A stretch of DNA of 64,000 nt, from the NCBI GenBank assembly GCA_003117195.1, contig BDSI01000117.1:124001-188000 (forward strand). The letters run 5' to 3'. This stretch comes from Eudorina sp. 2006-703-Eu-15. Taxonomy: Eukaryota > Chlorophyta > Chlorophyceae > Chlamydomonadales > Volvocaceae. Under the pieces are notes generated by a model. That model ran no database searches and had not been told where the DNA came from. It saw only the letters and a program-made list of their open reading frames with translations. This document shows positions 62,601 to 64,000 of this stretch, piece by piece (the first letter of the stretch is position 1; every line of letters begins with the position of its first letter). Position numbers and translations under genes: made by a program.

Positions 62601-63923
62601 CGGCCCTTGTTGCGTTTGGTCCTCGACAGGCGGCCCGGGTGGCCGGGGAGGTCGCGGCGGTGGCGGTCGTGGCGGTGGCCGCGGCGGCCGAGGCGCAGCA
62701 GCGGCGGGGCCATCCACCTCGGCGGGCGATCCGGCGGCCAGCGAGGGCGCGGCGGCCGAGAGTGCCGGCGAGGATCTGCCCCCCCGCATGGCGCAGCGGA
62801 TCATCGCGTCGCTGGCGGCGCAGCACAAGTGGACGGCAGGCGCGTGGCGGTACGACGGGCGCAAGAACCTGTACTTCCCCAGTCTGGTGAGGAGGACGGA
62901 CGGGAGGCGGCGGGAACGGAGGAGAGGGGTCATCGTAGTAATTGGGGACTGGCGACGGCTTCCCCAAATCCAGGAAGAGGGCTCTGCGCTACGCATACGT
63001 ATTGAGTTTGTTTGATGGTTAGCTGGTCTCTCAGCATTCTTGTTTTGTTGGAAACTGTTCCCCGAAGTGCATCCTGTTTGCGCCTGTCCCCAAACACCAC
63101 CCATAAGTAGACGGTCTCCCAATGAAACCAGCGGCTGGGGTGGCCGAATGCAGGCGCCGTGCAGCCGACCTGCCTCCTCGTCTATGATCCTCTATTGAGC
63201 ACAGTCGCCTGAAGGGCAGGTGCCTCTCCTCCCGGCGGCTGCCTGTACATGCGGTATCTGCGTATCTCAGCTGTTTGAGGAGAAGAGCTGATGCCGCAGA
63301 TGGCCCACTTGTGCCCGTGTGACCCATGGGTCGCTGGCCCACTCGCCTGCCCCAATCCTGTTGCCACGGCCCACTGCCCCGCGCTGCCTTGCGCTTCGGT
63401 GCGCAGCTCATCCCGCCGGAGGTCCGTGAGTGGGCGGTGACGCTGGCGGCCCGACCCGAGGACCGCAAGGAGAAGGACAGGCACTTCGTGGTGGGTGGCT
63501 TGAGCGGTTGGGGGACTGGAACGGCGCTGGGGCCCCAGTGGGGGGCCGAGTGGAGAGGTTGTTGTGTTCCTTGAGGATTCCCCCGGCCTGGTACATGGTC
63601 CCTACGTCGCCTCTCGCTAGGTGCAGGTCTTCGATGCTTCTATGCCTCGCAACAGTAAGAACACAATGCTCCATTTTAATGACGCTAATTGTTTACGATT
63701 GGAAAATCCTCTTGACAGTCAAGAAGTTCCGTATCTCATGTAACGATGCGCAACCCTCCCTGTCAACCCTACCTCCCCCCCTCGCTGCCTGCCAACCCCC
63801 CCTCCCTCGCTGCCTTCCCCCACCCTCCAGGTGACCACCAAGCACGTGAATGTGGTCGACCTGGGCAACCTGCAGGCCTACCTGTCCAAGCAGCAGCAGC
63901 AGCTGCCCCGCGACGCCATGCAG
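59655..63923 (+). CDS. AGO: Argonaute protein, N-terminal part (continues beyond window)
   Basis: Argonautes bind small RNAs and carry out RNA silencing. Nine phased exons are visible: 59655-59673, 59761-59796, 60127-60342, 61072-61160, 61609-61737, 61925-61976, 62630-62886, 63407-63490 and 63831-63923, giving 325 aa. Residues 1-90 are RGG/GGY-rich (MSGRGRG..., GGYGGG, GRGGGG), a typical methylated N-terminal tail. The Argonaute N-domain follows: GRAVSLLANYFQLQT, then AYHYDVEIRSVEEERP, which matches the family HYDVxI motif. Exon 7 inserts a second Gly/Arg-rich run and an Ala/Ser/Glu stretch before PPRMAQRIIASLAAQ and WRYDGRKNLYFPSL. Exon 9 (VTTKHVNVVDLGNLQAYLSK) corresponds to the end of the N-domain and linker 1. 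PAZ, MID and PIWI lie to the right, so slicer residues cannot be assessed. Family identification is secure; the AGO or PIWI subgroup is not determined. Confidence 0.9.
62423..62477. repeat. 18-bp tandem repeat, three copies
   Basis: The unit TTCTTTCCCACTGTGTTT is repeated three times almost exactly, in the Argonaute intron before the Gly/Arg-rich exon 7. Confidence 0.9.
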
Positions 63924-64000
63924 GTGAAGGGGGGACAAAGGAAGGGAGGGGGACCAAGGAAGGGGGAAGGACTCGGGTGGCAAAGCACGCCACAAGCTGA

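Overview
The window is nuclear DNA of a photosynthetic eukaryote, most likely a GC-rich chlorophyte green alga. Three things support this: genes are broken by many short GT-AG introns; one gene encodes the plastid ferredoxin:thioredoxin reductase variable subunit; another encodes a plant-type bifunctional nuclease. Exons are GC-rich, intergenic DNA is more AT-rich, and introns carry many minisatellites. No bacterial operons, rRNA, tRNA, CRISPR array or viral genes were seen. Gene models below were built by hand: exon ends were placed on GT/AG sites and checked for reading-phase continuity from exon to exon. No transcript data were available.

Left part (1-23,457). An eIF2B alpha-subunit gene (minus, 3' end off the window) has an intron with a 19-bp minisatellite and an assembly gap. 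It is divergent from a coiled-coil gene of about 28 small exons (plus). Next come a compact two-exon FTR variable-subunit gene and a 15-exon armadillo-SAM gene carrying a GGGGCGA minisatellite in an intron.

Middle (23,458-46,403). After about 3 kb with no recognisable gene come a plastid-type bifunctional nuclease (minus), a divergent importin-beta of the IPO5/IPO4 class that ends early, and a leucine-rich-repeat gene with an F-box-like N-terminus (minus). A divergent small membrane/coiled-coil gene and a reticulon-like ER protein follow on the plus strand.

Right part (46,404-64,000). A large minus-strand gene (ten exons, about 1,287 aa) encodes a modular protein. It has several HTH-like units, Gln-rich, Gly-rich and acidic linkers, and one CCCH zinc finger. 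About 3 kb of repeat-rich DNA separates its start from the start of an Argonaute gene on the plus strand, which runs off the window after the N-domain. The spacer holds a near-perfect 55-nt hairpin, a candidate inverted-repeat element and a telomere-like motif.

The most interesting candidate is this divergent pair: a possible RNA-binding HTH/CCCH protein beside an Argonaute whose N-domain is interrupted by a second Arg/Gly-rich segment. A shared role in RNA silencing is inferred from position and domain type only.
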